Source: CAZVNZ01 sp964628515 (GTDB lineage Bacteria > Bacillota > Clostridia > Christensenellales > Christensenellaceae). Taken from it: 62,647 bases of DNA. Position 1 is the stretch's first letter; each line of letters starts with the position of its first letter. Shown in pieces: positions 54,927 through 62,621 of the stretch. The notes under the pieces were generated by a model, which was not told where the DNA came from, ran no database searches, and saw only the letters and a program-made list of their open reading frames with translations. Where the stretch lies: contig CAZVNZ010000017.1 in NCBI GenBank assembly GCA_964628515.1, positions 1 through 62,647 on the forward strand, written 5' to 3'. The translations under genes were made by a program, and so were the position numbers.

Positions 54927-55040
54927 AAGGCAAAAGGCGTTGAAAATTGGGCTGTAAAGCAAACTAACGGTAGCACTTGCCCAAAGTGCGGGCGATTTAT
55001 TTACTGGTACGATAACAATAACAATAAATGTGAGAGGTAA
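54927..55040 (+). pseudogene. Remnant with a zinc-knuckle (CPKCG) motif
   Basis: A frame without a start codon encodes STCPKCGRFIYWYDNNNNK and ends at TAA 55038-55040. It looks like the tail of a zinc-ribbon protein whose front is lost (stop codon at 54924-54926). Low confidence. Confidence 0.35.
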
Positions 55041-55043
55041 GAT

Positions 55044-55258
55044 ATGGAGCTAGAAGATATTTGTTGCTCATGGTGCCAGTCAAAACAGATTGCAAAAATA
55101 ATATGGGGACATCCTGCTTGTTCCAAAGATCTCCAAAAAGCATTGAGCGAAAAAAAGGTGTGTTTCGGTGGTTGTTGCATTGGGTAGAATGATCCAAAAT
55201 TTAATGTATACACTGCGGCAAATGTTTCGGAAAACGAGGAGAAGATTACACCGGTTAG
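55044..55258 (+). pseudogene. Decayed small zinc-binding protein
   Basis: The frame starting ATG 55044 gives MELEDICCSWCQSKQIAKII and runs to LGGCCIG-like FGGCCIG. It is then stopped by TAG at 55185-55187. After NDPKF the homologous reading continues one frame over as CIHCGKCFGKRGEDYTG and stops at TAG 55256. An intact version would be a ~70-residue protein with two CxxC pairs. It therefore carries one nonsense codon and one single-base deletion, so it is a pseudogene. Confidence 0.65.
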
Positions 55259-55442
55259 ATCCGCAGAAAATTATTTTGGAAACCCTGTTCTTTCTTCTGC
55301 GTTCCCAGCATATTCTGAAAGAGTTGTTGTATGGCTTATCAAGCAGCATCAAATGCATTCCGTTTTGCAGAACGCCTGCATTTTGAGGTAGATAACTTCA
55401 AAGTGCATTTGGGGTAGTGCCATAAACTGCTTATGCGCACAA

Positions 55443-56036
55443 TCAAGTCGCCGTTGCCCTCAGCGCAAACGGTATGCGCTCCAAAAACTGCGACAGCTCA
55501 TTCCCTTGTAGCCACGCTTCCGTTTCGCTTCTGCGCAGCAAGACAGGCATTCTATTGTGGTATGGCAACATAGAATCATTGGCGGCGGTGGTAAGTATGG
55601 TGAATCTCTCTTTCACCGGTCCATCTTTATCCGCAAATGTGTTATAAAACCCAGCAAGATATAAAATGCTTTCTTTTGGATCTGTAAAAAGATATTTCTC
55701 CTTTGCGGATCGGTCAGATACCGCCTTCCATTCAAAGAACCCGGACGTGGGAATCAAAACAGGGCGCTCTAAAATAGAACGACGAAACATATTCTTCTCC
55801 AGTACAGTTTCTGCACGGGCGTTAAAAATCACACCCTTTTGCTCGCCCCATTTAGGAAATCCCCACAGCATTGCCTGCGGTTTGATTTGCCCATTTACAT
55901 ACGTCAGAACGGGTGCGATATTCGTAGGGCGGATCTCGCCGGTGTTCACCTCCGGCGCACCGTGTTCCCTTTCAATTTCTGCTATGATGTCTCGCAGCTC
56001 CTGCTCTTCTATGCTGACATAGTATCTTCCACACAT
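55443..56036 (-). CDS. SOS response-associated peptidase (SRAP, YedK/HMCES family)
   Basis: This 197-residue protein becomes covalently bound to abasic sites in single-stranded DNA and so shields them. The essential Cys is residue 2 after removal of Met (MCGRYYV). Other active-site residues are visible: Asn in RPTNIAPVL, Glu in SGFFEWKAV and His in LPYHNRMPVLL. The start at 56036 is fixed by this need for Cys2; the frame start 56102 lies in the upstream gene. It begins four bases after the S24 repressor stop, so the two are one operon, in keeping with SOS-linked control. Confidence 0.93.
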   Translation of the reverse strand: MCGRYYVSIEEQELRDIIAEIEREHGAPEVNTGEIRPTNIAPVLTYVNGQIKPQAMLWGFPKWGEQKGVIFNARAETVLEKNMFRRSILERPVLIPTSGFFEWKAVSDRSAKEKYLFTDPKESILYLAGFYNTFADKDGPVKERFTILTTAANDSMLPYHNRMPVLLRRSETEAWLQGNELSQFLERIPFALRATAT

Positions 56037-56040
56037 ATTG

Positions 56041-56724
56041 TCAACCCACCACTTTCCCATATATGCGAAACTCGTCGTAATCGCCAATTGCGATAGGCGC
56101 ATAATGCGTGTTCAGTGAGACCAGCTTGCCGTTCAGCCATTTTTTGCAATAGGCGTCATTGTTCAACAAGAAAATGCCAATTTCTCCGTTTTCAAGCGTT
56201 TGTTGCTGCTTTACATAGATGATTTGACCATCTTGAATACCCGGCTGCATACTGTCTCCTGAGACACGCAGCGCATACGTCGCGTCAAGCGGCACATTGT
56301 CGCTCACGTCAATGAGCGTATAGCTGTCACTGTCAAGAAACTGCCCTGTTCCCGCCGATACAGAAATGTCATAAAGCGGTAGCTGGCGCTTTCTTGTTTC
56401 CAGCAGTATAGGGTGATTGGTATAATTTCTGTTTTGTGCAAGCATCTCAACATACTCAAGCGCCCGCTCACGCCCAGCACGGTTCAGCCTGTCCATCGCT
56501 GTTTCCGGCGCAAGACCCAAAAAAACAGAAAGAACATCCCGCACCCCATACATCCGGCAAAGCATTAAAAGCTGCATTGCGTCCGGCGTGTTTCTTCCTG
56601 TTTCCCAGCTGGATACCAATTTTGATGATATTTTCATACCATTTTTAGAAAAATACTCCGCAATACGCGTCTGCGTAAAACCATGCTCGCTGCGTAGCGC
56701 TTTCAGTGTTTCTGATAAATTCAT
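56041..56724 (-). CDS. LexA/CI-like repressor with S24 peptidase domain
   Basis: This 227-residue protein has an N-terminal XRE helix-turn-helix (about 5-60; FTQTRIAEYFSKNGMKISSKLVSSWETGR) and a C-terminal S24 domain. The Ser nucleophile is in SGDSMQPGI and the Lys in DAYCKKW. An Ala-Gly pair at VSAGTGQF is the likely self-cleavage site. DNA damage with RecA would trigger cleavage, releasing its own operon (with SRAP) and the divergent polymerase gene. Palindromes in the 150-bp intergenic region are the probable operators. It is the master switch of the island's SOS cassette (inference). Confidence 0.92.
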   Translation of the reverse strand: MNLSETLKALRSEHGFTQTRIAEYFSKNGMKISSKLVSSWETGRNTPDAMQLLMLCRMYGVRDVLSVFLGLAPETAMDRLNRAGRERALEYVEMLAQNRNYTNHPILLETRKRQLPLYDISVSAGTGQFLDSDSYTLIDVSDNVPLDATYALRVSGDSMQPGIQDGQIIYVKQQQTLENGEIGIFLLNNDAYCKKWLNGKLVSLNTHYAPIAIGDYDEFRIYGKVVG

Positions 56725-56774
56725 TGTATTATCCCCCTGGTTAGCATTATACAGCGGACTGATACAACACGCAA

Positions 56775-56829
56775 GTAGATCGTCTACATATCATAGATAT
56801 ATTTTGCTTTACATCTATTATTATTAGAT
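56775..56829. promoter_or_regulatory. Divergent operator region between S24 repressor and Y-family polymerase
   Basis: Two palindromes are seen: GTAGA-TCG-TCTAC (56775-56787) and ATCTA-TTATTAT-TAGAT (56813-56829), plus related ATAGAT half sites at 56794 and 56855. TATATAAT lies at 56829-56836. Their spacing between two divergent damage-response genes makes them candidate repressor sites. Confidence 0.55.
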
Positions 56830-56874
56830 ATATAATGATACTACTCTAGAAATCATAGATGCGTGGTATGCGAT

Positions 56875-58125
56875 ATGGAGCGAACAATTTTACACATTGA
56901 TATGAATGGTTTTTATGCCAGCGTGGAATGCCTGCACAATCCGGCTATTCGTCATTTGCCGGTGGCAGTGGGTGGTGACGCGGAAAAGCGGCACGGCATT
57001 ATTCTTGCCAAAAACGAGATTGCAAAGAAATATAACATCAAAACCGGCGAAGCTCTTTGGCAGGCACGGGAAAAGTGCAAAGATCTTGTGATTGTTCCGC
57101 CGCACTATGGCAGGTATCTGCGTTTTAGTGAGATGTCGCGCAAAATCTATGCAGACTATACAAACCGCATTGAAGCGTTTGGACTTGATGAAAACTGGCT
57201 TGATCTGACCTCGGCACTGACCTATTTTAAGAAAAGCGGCAAGGAGATTGCTGACGAAATACGTGAGCGCATCAAACACGAACTTGGAATCACTGCGTCT
57301 GTCGGCGTGAGCTGGAACAAAATATTCGCCAAGTTGGGCAGTGATTACAAAAAGCCGGATGCCACCACAGTCTTTTCGCGTGAGAACTATAAAGAGCTGG
57401 TGTGGCCACTCCATGCAAATGAACTACTCGGCATTGGCAGCGCAACCTATAAAAAGCTGCTGCGCCACAGATTGCTTACCATAGGCGACGTTGCAACCAC
57501 ACCCGTTACACAAATGCAAATTTGGTTTGGCAAATGGGGGCACTATATGCACACCTTTGCCAATGGCATGGATACATCGCCCGTCGCTCCCCTTGGTGCT
57601 TCTTCGCTTGTCAAATCGGTCGGTAACAGTACCACCACCCCACGCGACCTGACAACCAACGAAGATGTCAGCATCACATTCACAACACTCTGCGAGAGTG
57701 TGGCTGCTCGTTTACGCGTATACAGTCTGCTTGGAAGAACGGTGCAGATCAGCTTGAGAGACAATCAACTACTGTCTTTTGAACGGCAAATGACCCTCGA
57801 TAAACCAACCTGCCTTGCCACAGAGCTGCATCATGCTGCTATGCAGTTGTTTCAGCGGCACTATTGTCTGCAAACACAGCCCCCGCTGCGAAGCGTGGGC
57901 GTCCGCGCCACCAATCTTGTTCCGGCAAGTGCTTCTGTGCAGCTTGACTTGTTTGACGATGAGATTGCCCGCATCAGAGAAGAAACGCTGGAGCGCACGG
58001 TCGATCAGATTAGGCGACGTTATGGGCACCACAGCATACTGCGCGGCAACCTTATGGTAGATAAACCGCTTGGGTATCTCAATCCACAGGGTGATCATAT
58101 CATTCATCCTGTCGGGTTCTTCTGA
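56875..58125 (+). CDS. Y-family DNA polymerase (DinB/UmuC type)
   Basis: This 416-residue translesion polymerase copies past DNA damage. The palm-domain metal site is in ILHIDMNGFYASVE and the Asp-Glu pair in FGLDENWLDLT (a slight variant of the usual SIDEAFLD). SWNKIFAKLGSDYKKPDATT belongs to the finger-palm-thumb core. Near the C-terminus QLDLF is a classic beta-clamp-binding motif. The closest family is the UvrX/YqjW-type polymerases of Firmicute mobile elements. The start at ATG 56875 is preferred; GTG 56863 is possible, and neither has a clear Shine-Dalgarno site. It is divergent from the S24 repressor, which probably controls it. Confidence 0.92.
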   Translation: MERTILHIDMNGFYASVECLHNPAIRHLPVAVGGDAEKRHGIILAKNEIAKKYNIKTGEALWQAREKCKDLVIVPPHYGRYLRFSEMSRKIYADYTNRIEAFGLDENWLDLTSALTYFKKSGKEIADEIRERIKHELGITASVGVSWNKIFAKLGSDYKKPDATTVFSRENYKELVWPLHANELLGIGSATYKKLLRHRLLTIGDVATTPVTQMQIWFGKWGHYMHTFANGMDTSPVAPLGASSLVKSVGNSTTTPRDLTTNEDVSITFTTLCESVAARLRVYSLLGRTVQISLRDNQLLSFERQMTLDKPTCLATELHHAAMQLFQRHYCLQTQPPLRSVGVRATNLVPASASVQLDLFDDEIARIREETLERTVDQIRRRYGHHSILRGNLMVDKPLGYLNPQGDHIIHPVGFF

Positions 58126-58136
58126 GGATGTATAGA

Positions 58137-58388
58137 ATGGAACATGCAGAACAGTGCTGCGTAAAGGTACGCGCAGATTTTAATACGCTGGGGCAAGTGA
58201 TGCCGGTTAAGGTCAAATGGGTCGATGCTGCGGGCGATGAGCATATCTTCAACATCACCAAGGTGCTGGATGTGTGCCCCGGCGCAAGTTTGAAGGTTGG
58301 TGTCGCGGGTTTGCGTTATACTGTATTGATTGGCGGGAAAAACGCATTTTTGTTTTTAGTTGAGAATAAGTGGTATTTGGAGGTATGA
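58137..58388 (+). CDS. Small conserved hypothetical protein next to the polymerase
   Basis: This 83-residue protein is of a type repeatedly found behind Y-family polymerase genes on Firmicute elements (EQCCVKVRADFNTLGQVMPV, VLDVCPGASLKVGVAGLRYT, FLFLVENKWYLEV). Its function is unknown, and no domain beyond an all-beta look is evident. An ATG at 58128 is also possible, but GAGG is then too close. It lies 11 bp from the polymerase stop, so it is co-transcribed with it. Confidence 0.78.
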   Translation: MEHAEQCCVKVRADFNTLGQVMPVKVKWVDAAGDEHIFNITKVLDVCPGASLKVGVAGLRYTVLIGGKNAFLFLVENKWYLEV

Positions 58389-58447
58389 AACAACCGGCAA
58401 TTATTGCACAAGCAATCAAAAATATATGAGGGATGGGAGGGTTCATC

Positions 58448-59041
58448 ATGTGCAAAAAAAGCATACTCAACATGATTTCGGGCGCTGTAAAACCAGAGAC
58501 GGGTTTCAAAGACGAGGTGTACCACAAATCCAAGCTACTGCTCAGGATATATCGGGATGTGATTTGGAGGACACAGGAAATTATGTCCGATACTGATTTG
58601 CAGGCACACGACTTCGGAAGCAGGCGCATTCGTGAATTTGCTGATTATCTGTCGTTTGACTTTGAAAGTGGCATTGACAAGCAAAAAGCGGAAGAACGGC
58701 TGATGAATCTGGAGGAAACCAAGCTGCTGATTGGACTGGTTGATAAATCGTTACTGAAACTGAAAGCGTACCCAGAACACGGAGAGCTATATTTCATCAT
58801 ACTCACCAATCAGTATATCTACGCCAACAAACAGACGGATGCTGAAATGATTGAAACGCTGGAGATTGAGCGAACGCAATATTACAGGCGAAAAAAGAAA
58901 GCCATCCATCTGTTTGGGATTGTGTTGTGGGGATACATGCTGCCGCAGGTGTACAGGTATTTAAAAGAAACCGATGTGCAGATGCACATCACCGACTTTC
59001 CTGAATACAGTGAACAAAAAGCGAACTATCTGTGCACCTAA
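58448..59041 (+). CDS. ArpU-like regulator
   Basis: This 197-residue protein has a C-terminal sigma-like helix-turn-helix (IETLEIERTQYYRRKKKAIHLFGIVLWG) that resembles ArpU/RinA-type phage late regulators, which usually end in a similar TYYRRKKEALELFGIALWG pattern. The N-terminal part is helical and charged. The start at ATG 58448 (MCKKS) has a GGGAGGG site upstream. It is likely to control transcription of the downstream mobile-element genes (family knowledge plus position). Confidence 0.7.
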   Translation: MCKKSILNMISGAVKPETGFKDEVYHKSKLLLRIYRDVIWRTQEIMSDTDLQAHDFGSRRIREFADYLSFDFESGIDKQKAEERLMNLEETKLLIGLVDKSLLKLKAYPEHGELYFIILTNQYIYANKQTDAEMIETLEIERTQYYRRKKKAIHLFGIVLWGYMLPQVYRYLKETDVQMHITDFPEYSEQKANYLCT

Positions 59042-59132
59042 TTGGTACGGACACGGAACGCAAGTGGTACCAAAACGGAATTGTATGCGCATGTCAATAG
59101 GAATACAATGGTCATAATGGAATAATCTATGC

Positions 59133-59163
59133 AAAAAACTCTCCGAAGGCGGGGAGTTTTTTT
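59133..59163 (+). terminator. Terminator after the ArpU-like gene
   Basis: AAAAACTC pairs with GAGTTTTT around a GC-rich loop, followed by a T run. Confidence 0.75.
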
Positions 59164-59199
59164 GTGCGGATAAAACCAAATATGACGACCGAAACGGCA

Positions 59200-59232
59200 A
59201 AGGTCGCGGGAAGAATCCCGCGGCCTTTTTTG
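59200..59232 (+). terminator. Second strong terminator
   Basis: The 10-bp stem GGTCGCGGGA/TCCCGCGGCC has a four-base loop and is followed by a T run, just 40 bp behind the first. Two terminators in a row insulate the sigma-like gene from upstream transcription. Confidence 0.85.
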
Positions 59233-59322
59233 CGTTCTTGGGAAAGGATTCGTATGAGCATCCGCGCCCCGCCCACTTCGGGTTTGATTCGAAAATTTCA
59301 ATCAAATTCGGAGGATACAAAA

Positions 59323-59766
59323 ATGTCTAAATTCAAACCCAATTACAAAGCGCAATACCCCGGTATAACGGACGAGATGCTTGATGTGCTTAAAAAAAGC
59401 GATCGCAAAATGGAGTATATGGAGCGGGATCTCAAATATGAGCGGTATCTCGTTGATCAGGAAAACGAATCTATCACACTCATCAAAAACCGAGAAGATT
59501 CGTTTGACCGTCTGTTTGAAAACAATTATGAGTTCGCGGATACAACGGAAAATGTAGAAGATACTGTCATACATAATCTGATGGCTGAGAAACTTCACAG
59601 ATGCCTGCATGAGTTGACCGATGACGAACAGAGTCTAATAAACGCATTGTATTTTTGCAGTTTTTCTGAACGTCAATATGCAGAAATGATTGGTATATCT
59701 CAAAAGGCAGTCAACAAAAGAAAAGCAAAAATTCTTTCTAAATTGTGCAAACTATTAAATTCTTAA
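59323..59766 (+). CDS. Small sigma-70 region 4-like regulator
   Basis: This 147-residue protein has a C-terminal sigma-4-type helix-turn-helix (LTDDEQSLINALYFCSFSERQYAEMIGISQKAVNKRKAKIL). The upstream half is helical and charged and lacks a clear region 2. Such sigma-like proteins are common on Tn916-like conjugative elements and control their own element. The start at ATG 59323 has GGAGG upstream; the longer frame from 59164 begins inside the terminators. Confidence 0.82.
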   Translation: MSKFKPNYKAQYPGITDEMLDVLKKSDRKMEYMERDLKYERYLVDQENESITLIKNREDSFDRLFENNYEFADTTENVEDTVIHNLMAEKLHRCLHELTDDEQSLINALYFCSFSERQYAEMIGISQKAVNKRKAKILSKLCKLLNS

Positions 59767-59779
59767 AAATACTGGTACT

Positions 59780-59818
59780 CAACCCCCTCGTTCAACGGGT
59801 AAGTAGTCGAGGGGGTTT
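59780..59818 (+). terminator. Terminator after the sigma-like gene
   Basis: A 10-bp stem AACCCCCTCG/CGAGGGGGTT followed by a short T run. Confidence 0.8.
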
Positions 59819-59829
59819 ACTCTCTCTGT

Positions 59830-60160
59830 ACATTGAAAATTACATATTCAGCGATACGGGAAAACGTCTCTTGGTTTGAGCGAGCTGCCGGAAGCGCGAT
59901 GACCCCGGCAAGGACCATAGCGCCGGGCAGCGGTACCATTCCTGCACAAACAGACAGTGGCATGTCTGCGCCATGACAACCAATAGATGCATAATAAGAC
60001 ACTCATCGTTAGCCTGCACGTCAGACAGGCGGCGCTGCCCGAGGGTTGTAAGCAGTAAAGACCCTCGGTATATGCCCGTGGATGACCTTTGCCAAGGTCG
60101 TGTCGTATCGTTCCCTTTCGGGGGGTGGAGATAAATACCGAAACCAGACAATCACAGCAC
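59830..60160 (+). ncRNA. Candidate large structured RNA or leader before the helicase gene
   Basis: About 330 nt of G+C-rich sequence without a convincing ORF hold many complementary segments. CGGGCAGCG (59924-59932) pairs with CGCTGCCCG (60033-60041) over about 100 nt. CCCGGC/GCCGGG encloses 59905-59927. CAGACA/TGTCTG forms a hairpin near 59950-59966. CCGAGGG (60039-60045) pairs with CCCTCGG (60062-60068), and GACCTT/AAGGTC pairs at 60084-60099. This density of paired segments exceeds ordinary spacer DNA. I cannot assign it to a known family. It could be a leader of the helicase transcript or a free RNA. Confidence 0.55.
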
Positions 60161-60165
60161 GGGTG

Positions 60166-60205
60166 TCAGAACTCTATGGATTTTTTTAAGTCCACAGAGT
60201 TCTGA
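60166..60205 (+). promoter_or_regulatory. Long hairpin just before the helicase ribosome binding site
   Basis: Fifteen-nucleotide arms (TCAGAACTCTATGGA and TCCACAGAGTTCTGA) pair perfectly except for one G-U, with a 10-nt T-rich loop. It ends 18 bp before the AAGGAGG of the helicase gene. No T run follows it. It may regulate translation or mRNA stability. Confidence 0.6.
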
Positions 60206-60234
60206 TACTCAAAAACCAACAAGGAGGCAAGCCA

Positions 60235-62145
60235 ATGATTGGAAAAGCGCATCAAGAGATTAATACCATCTTTTTAGATGTTTTACCCAAGCACGGCATG
60301 AAACCAAGACAGGCACAGATCAATCTTTGTCATGAAATGCTGGATACTATGAACGGCAACAGTATAGCCCTTTGCGACGCAGGCGTAGGAATTGGCAAAA
60401 CATTTTCTTATCTGGTGGCAGGCGTATTGCTCAGAAAACATAAGTGCAGCGATAATCGCCCCATCGTGATTTCCACCGCCAGCATAGCACTGCAAAACGC
60501 CATCTATAACGAATACATTCCATTTTTGTCAAAGGTACTGGTCGACGAGCAGATAATTGAAGAACCCTTTCAAGCGGTCATCAGAAAAGGCAAAGCGCAC
60601 TATGTCTGTGATCGCAGACTGGCGCAGCGCATACGAAAAGCCAATCTCGAACTCAAAAATGCAGTGCAAAGTGAAGCACTTTTTCAGGCCAAAACAATGC
60701 TTGATTTAGATACCATTCCGCACATCAGCCGTTTTGACAAAGATCAAATCTGCGTGCCCGATCAATGCAACTGTTTATCCAGAATCTGCCGATACAAAGA
60801 TTTTGTGAACCAAAGTAAATCGACAGAGTATCTCTTTCAAATCTGCAATCATAACTTTTTCATTGCAGATGCCATACACAGAGAGGATGCCCGCCCGCCA
60901 TTGTTGCCAGATTATCGCGCAATCGTGATTGATGAAGCGCACAAAATCCCCGAAGCAGCGCGGCAAATGTTTGGCAAGTCGCTTGGCATATCTCATATGC
61001 GGGAGTTGCTGCTTGCTCTGAAAGAAGATGGCATTGAAATCAAAGGCGACAAGGTACGCAAGAGTTTGAAGCGATTACTTGCCGATCTACAGACCATTGC
61101 TTTTGGCGAATCGGGCGCAGTGCCATACACGTTACACAGCGAACGCAAGCAAATGCTGAGCATTGTTCTAAAAGTGCTGAATGCCCTGAACAGAGCCATT
61201 GTCATCAAAGCCAGTGATCGCACCATCAATGAACTCATGGAGATCATTGAAACGCTCACGCTGTTTCAAACACAGAAAAAAGAGTATTTCTACTATGCCG
61301 AAAAAGACGATAGCGGTACCCCCATTCTGAGAGCGACACTTGCCGATATGGACGAACGCATCAAACGTGTGCTGTGGAGCCTTCCCGAACCCATGATTCT
61401 GACTTCCGGTACGTTAGCAGTGGGCAAGGATTTCAAGTCTTTTCGCGATGAAGCTGCAATCAAGCGGCTTAGGCGCACGGTAACGGAATCTGTGGCAAGC
61501 TCCCCTTTTGATTATCAAAACAACGGTCTGCTGTATCTGCCCAAACGCACAGGAGCGCAAAGCGATATGACAGGTCTTGCGCACGAAATTGAAAAAATTC
61601 TCGCCGCTTCGCACGGTCATGGTCTGGTGCTGTTTACGTCGTATGCAGAAATGGCAAAGGTATGCGAAATGTTGAAATCATTGCCTTATCCAAGATTCAT
61701 CATGAGCAAAAACCGTTACAACACAATCGAGCAGTTTAAGAACAGCAAAAACGGCGTACTCTTTGCCACCGGCGCAGTTTGGGAAGGTGTGGATTTCCCC
61801 GGCGATATTGTTTCGTCATTGATCATCGTGCGGTTGCCATTCCCCATACCAAACCCCATAACCGACCGCCGAAAGTCTAAGTACATGAGCTTGCAGCTGT
61901 TTATCAACAATGTGATTTTGCCGAGTATGCAGATGAAGCTCAAACAGGGCGCAGGGCGGGCAATCCGCACGGAGACGGACACCTGCGTGATCTCGGTGCT
62001 CGATCACCGCGCCTTGATGGGCAGGCGATACCACGATGCTGTGTTGAGCGCATTGCCTGCCATGCCAACAACAGATGATCTAGGCGCGGTAAAAGCTTTT
62101 ATGCGGCGTGTGAAAGACGACGGATATTTTGGAGGGTTGGTATGA
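60235..62145 (+). CDS. DinG-like superfamily 2 DNA helicase
   Basis: This 636-residue ATP-dependent 5'-to-3' helicase of the XPD/DinG family unwinds DNA, probably for replication or transfer of the element. Walker A is GVGIGKTFSYLV. An Fe-S cluster is suggested by Cys at YVCDRRL and the set CVPDQCNCLSRICRYKDF. The DEAH box is VIDEAHKIPEAA. Later motifs are LTSGTLA, FATGAVWEGVDFPGD and QGAGRAIRTETD. The start has AAGGAGG. It is the first gene after the structured leader, and its stop overlaps a small downstream gene. The 3'-5' exonuclease domain present in staphylococcal DinG is absent. Confidence 0.92.
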   Translation: MIGKAHQEINTIFLDVLPKHGMKPRQAQINLCHEMLDTMNGNSIALCDAGVGIGKTFSYLVAGVLLRKHKCSDNRPIVISTASIALQNAIYNEYIPFLSKVLVDEQIIEEPFQAVIRKGKAHYVCDRRLAQRIRKANLELKNAVQSEALFQAKTMLDLDTIPHISRFDKDQICVPDQCNCLSRICRYKDFVNQSKSTEYLFQICNHNFFIADAIHREDARPPLLPDYRAIVIDEAHKIPEAARQMFGKSLGISHMRELLLALKEDGIEIKGDKVRKSLKRLLADLQTIAFGESGAVPYTLHSERKQMLSIVLKVLNALNRAIVIKASDRTINELMEIIETLTLFQTQKKEYFYYAEKDDSGTPILRATLADMDERIKRVLWSLPEPMILTSGTLAVGKDFKSFRDEAAIKRLRRTVTESVASSPFDYQNNGLLYLPKRTGAQSDMTGLAHEIEKILAASHGHGLVLFTSYAEMAKVCEMLKSLPYPRFIMSKNRYNTIEQFKNSKNGVLFATGAVWEGVDFPGDIVSSLIIVRLPFPIPNPITDRRKSKYMSLQLFINNVILPSMQMKLKQGAGRAIRTETDTCVISVLDHRALMGRRYHDAVLSALPAMPTTDDLGAVKAFMRRVKDDGYFGGLV

Positions 62146-62282
62146 AAAAGAAAGTGGAAACAAGGCTGCAAATAATAAACATCAGAATCAATCAAGAAAA
62201 CCAAGTCAGCGAGCAAAAGCTGATAGAAGCATTGTTACAGTGCATCTACGAATGTGAAAACAACAAAAAATCTAAAAATTGA
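62142..62282 (+). CDS. Small hypothetical protein coupled to the helicase
   Basis: This 46-residue charged protein (starts MKKKVETRLQ, ends NNKKSKN) has an ATG that overlaps the helicase TGA in an ATGA arrangement, so it is translationally coupled. No domain is recognised. It is short, but the overlap and a GGAGGG site inside the helicase gene support expression. Confidence 0.55.
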   Translation: MKKKVETRLQIINIRINQENQVSEQKLIEALLQCIYECENNKKSKN

Positions 62283-62369
62283 AAACCGCGAAGAAGCATA
62301 GTAGAGTATAACTAAGCACCTTGAAAATTGAATTATGCTGTATTTGCTTCCTTCGAAACGGAGGACACG

Positions 62370-62621
62370 ATGAATCATTTAGATCGAATAAAGAAAAACA
62401 AAAAAATCGTAAGGGCGGCGGTCTATGCACGTTTTAGCTCAGACAATCAACGAGATGAAAGCATTGATGCGCAGCTTCGTGCAATCAGGGAGTATTCCGA
62501 GAGAAACGGTATTACCATTGTTGCTGAATATGTAGATCGTGCAAAATCCGCTATGACAGATAACCGTCCTGAATTTTTGACTATGATTAAAGGGGAGTGG
62601 ACAAATGCACTTAAGATATAA
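62370..62621 (+). pseudogene. Large serine recombinase, N-terminal part (C-terminus missing)
   Basis: From ATG 62370 (GGAGG upstream) the frame encodes the catalytic N-terminus of a large serine recombinase: AAVYARFSSDNQRDESIDAQ, with the nucleophile Ser in YARFSSDNQ, followed by YVDRAKSAMTDNRPEFLTMIK. Homology ends at 62592; the frame then runs on for nine unrelated residues to a stop. The natural continuation (IKDAKKGLFDAVIVHK) is found at the other end of the island, on the opposite strand at 46217. It is therefore the complementary half of the gene at 44668-46217. Confidence 0.85.

Noticed and set aside
59817..60151. Two overlapping minus-strand frames of 61 and 103 codons in the structured leader
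   Set aside because: Neither has a ribosome binding site and both end in the complement of strong hairpins. The complementary pairing explains the sequence better than coding.
59830..60160. Group II intron core as an explanation of the structured leader
   Set aside because: No domain V-like GAGC..GUUC hairpin, no reverse transcriptase and no interrupted gene are seen.
46217..62592. A simple, fully reversible two-break inversion restoring all genes
   Set aside because: Re-inversion would rebuild the recombinase, but on the other side the methylase fragment would meet a stop codon in the visible 55 bp. Either more rearrangement happened or the missing half lies elsewhere, so only the recombinase split is claimed.
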